Shown piece after piece: positions 5,720-7,047 of a stretch of 7,047 nucleotides of DNA (positions are counted from its first letter, which is position 1; each line of letters starts with the position of its first letter). This stretch comes from an uncultured Rivibacter sp. (GTDB lineage Bacteria; Pseudomonadota; Gammaproteobacteria; Burkholderiales; Burkholderiaceae): NCBI GenBank assembly GCA_946480925.1, contig CAMLLU010000131.1, positions 1 through 7,047 of the forward strand, written 5' to 3'. Below the pieces are notes generated by a model, which had not been told where the DNA came from, made no database searches, and saw nothing but the letters and a program-made list of their open reading frames with translations. A program made the translations under genes and the position numbers.

Positions 5720-7047
5720 TCATTGCGCGTCCTCCGTGCTGCGCGCTTCGGCATTCGCCTTGGGATCGGCCCGTGGGCTCATGCGCCAAGCGGCCAGCAT
5801 GGCCAGCGCCGTGACCAAGGCCACCAGCGCGAAGGTTTCGTGGAATGCCCGCGTGGCGTTGCTGGCATGTACCTGCAGCCGCCACTCGAGCACGATGCCG
5901 GTGGCGCTCACGCCCACGGCACCGCCCAGCTGGCGCACGAAGTTGATGGTGCTCGACGCCTGCGAGATCAGCTCATGTGGCAGCCCACGCATCGCGCCGA
6001 GGTTGAGCGAAGGCAGGATCAGCCCGAGCCCGACGCGCCCCACGATGGCCCAGACGGTGATGAGCACCAGCGCCGTGCCCGGTGCCACGCTCACCATCAG
6101 CAGGAACGACAGCGCGAGCAGCAGCAGGCCCGCGCTCACCTGCCGGTTCACCGGCCAGCGGTCGGCCAGCCGCCCGGCCAGCGGAATGGTGCCGGCCAGC
6201 ACCAGGCCTGCCGGCAGCAGCACCGCGCCGGCCTGCGAAGGCGGCAGCGAGAGGCCGATCTGCATGAACACCGGCACCAGGTAGGTGGAGCCGAACAGCG
6301 CCATGCCGTAGATGAACGCGACCCAGCTGCCCATCGCGAACGGGCGGTGGCGGAACAGCGCCAACTGCACCAGCGGGTGCGCCGTGCGCCGCTGCCGCCA
6401 CAGGAAGGCGGCCATCGCCGCAACCGCCACGGACAACAGCACGGCGCCAGTGAGCGGCGTGCTGCCATGCAGCTCGACCAGGCCGTTGAGCAGCGCAAGG
6501 ATGGCCAGCGTGACGAGCGCGAAGCCGGGCACATCGAGCGGCGGCGCGTCGCGGCCGGCCGGCTGGTCGCCCGGCCCGGTGGTGGCGAGGTAGCGTCGCG
6601 CCAGCACGAACGCGACCACGCAGAACGGCACCACGACGAAGAAGATCGAGCGCCAGCCGAACCACTCGACCAGCACGCCGCCGATGCTGGGGCCGAGCGC
6701 CGGTGCCAGCACGACGCCGAAGCCGAAGATGCCCATCGCGCGGCCCTGCTCGTGCGACTGGAAGGCCCGCATGATGATGATCCCGGGGATGGGCTGCAGC
6801 ACGCCGGCCGCCAGCCCTTCGGCCACGCGCATCGCGAGCACCAGCTCGTACACGTTCGACAGGCCGCCTGCCATGCCGCCCGCCATGAGCAGCAGCACCG
6901 CGCCGCGGTAGGTGCGCCGGTAGCCGAAGCGCGCCAGCAGCCAGGGCGTGAGCAGCATGGCCAGCGTCATCGCGGCCATGAAACCGGCCGAAAGCCACTG
7001 CGCCCTTTCCTGCCCCAGCGTGAAATGGCGGCTCATGTCGGGCACGG
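5720..7047 (-). CDS. MFS transporter, DHA2 (EmrB/QacA-like) family, N-terminus cut by the window edge
   Basis: This is a proton-coupled drug or metabolite exporter of the inner membrane; 441 residues are visible. The frame has no stop up to the right edge. The first residues, VPDMSRHF, match the end of helix 1 in EmrB-like proteins (NVALPDM...), so the true start is probably 30-50 codons outside and the GTG at 7045 is internal. About 13 hydrophobic helices are visible, implying 14 in all. Motifs: LLARFGYRR (37-44), a motif A whose usual Asp is Ala; VLAMRVAEGLAAG (69-81), motif B with Arg73; and LAPALGPSIGG (113-123), the antiporter motif C. After the WRSIFF segment the Asn usual in this family (FxxNxP) is Val (VVVP). 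The C-terminal tail is polar. It is probably the first or upstream gene of an operon with the flavoprotein gene. Confidence 0.9.
   Translation of the reverse strand, partial: VPDMSRHFTLGQERAQWLSAGFMAAMTLAMLLTPWLLARFGYRRTYRGAVLLLMAGGMAGGLSNVYELVLAMRVAEGLAAGVLQPIPGIIIMRAFQSHEQGRAMGIFGFGVVLAPALGPSIGGVLVEWFGWRSIFFVVVPFCVVAFVLARRYLATTGPGDQPAGRDAPPLDVPGFALVTLAILALLNGLVELHGSTPLTGAVLLSVAVAAMAAFLWRQRRTAHPLVQLALFRHRPFAMGSWVAFIYGMALFGSTYLVPVFMQIGLSLPPSQAGAVLLPAGLVLAGTIPLAGRLADRWPVNRQVSAGLLLLALSFLLMVSVAPGTALVLITVWAIVGRVGLGLILPSLNLGAMRGLPHELISQASSTINFVRQLGGAVGVSATGIVLEWRLQVHASNATRAFHETFALVALVTALAMLAAWRMSPRADPKANAEARSTEDAQ

Noticed and set aside
5169..6284. A 371-codon plus-strand open frame across the flavoprotein and transporter genes.
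   Set aside because: Its composition is low-complexity Arg/Pro/Ala/Ser, it spans two genes with clear motifs on the other strand, and it has no supporting ribosome site.

Overview
The window is GC-rich, tightly packed bacterial DNA. The codon choice and the mix of families (a DUF4382 lipoprotein, a LytTR response regulator, a YafJ-type amidotransferase and a zinc-ribbon/HExGH protein) suggest a betaproteobacterium of the order Burkholderiales, perhaps from the Rubrivivax/Roseateles/Rhizobacter side. That placement is an inference from style and content. There is no rRNA, tRNA, CRISPR array, insertion sequence or phage gene.

Layout from left to right: a strong intrinsic terminator pointing left (22-47); a DUF4382 lipoprotein gene (71-1282, minus); a 142-bp gap with a candidate promoter/operator; a LytTR-type response regulator (1425-2192, minus); a 136-bp leader with three dyad elements; a stand-alone class II glutamine amidotransferase of the YafJ type (2329-3087, minus); a 96-bp divergent gap; a putative zinc-dependent peptidase with two four-cysteine clusters (3184-4440, plus); an FAD-dependent oxidoreductase of the geranylgeranyl-reductase family (4420-5685, minus), whose 3' end overlaps the peptidase gene tail to tail; and a 14-helix DHA2-type MFS transporter (5720-7047, minus) whose N-terminus lies beyond the right edge.

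Two functional groupings are plausible. The MFS transporter and the flavoprotein are 34 bp apart on one strand and probably form one transcript, which could pair export with an oxidation or reduction of a small hydrophobic molecule. The response regulator and the lipoprotein are codirectional, but the gap between them has its own candidate promoter, so the lipoprotein may be a regulated target. No sensor kinase is visible. The amidotransferase and the peptidase diverge from one short intergenic region.

I see no clear evidence of a new defence or mobile system. The best leads are the patterned leader of the response regulator, the palindrome over the putative lipoprotein promoter, the unusual receiver domain, and the flavoprotein/exporter pair.
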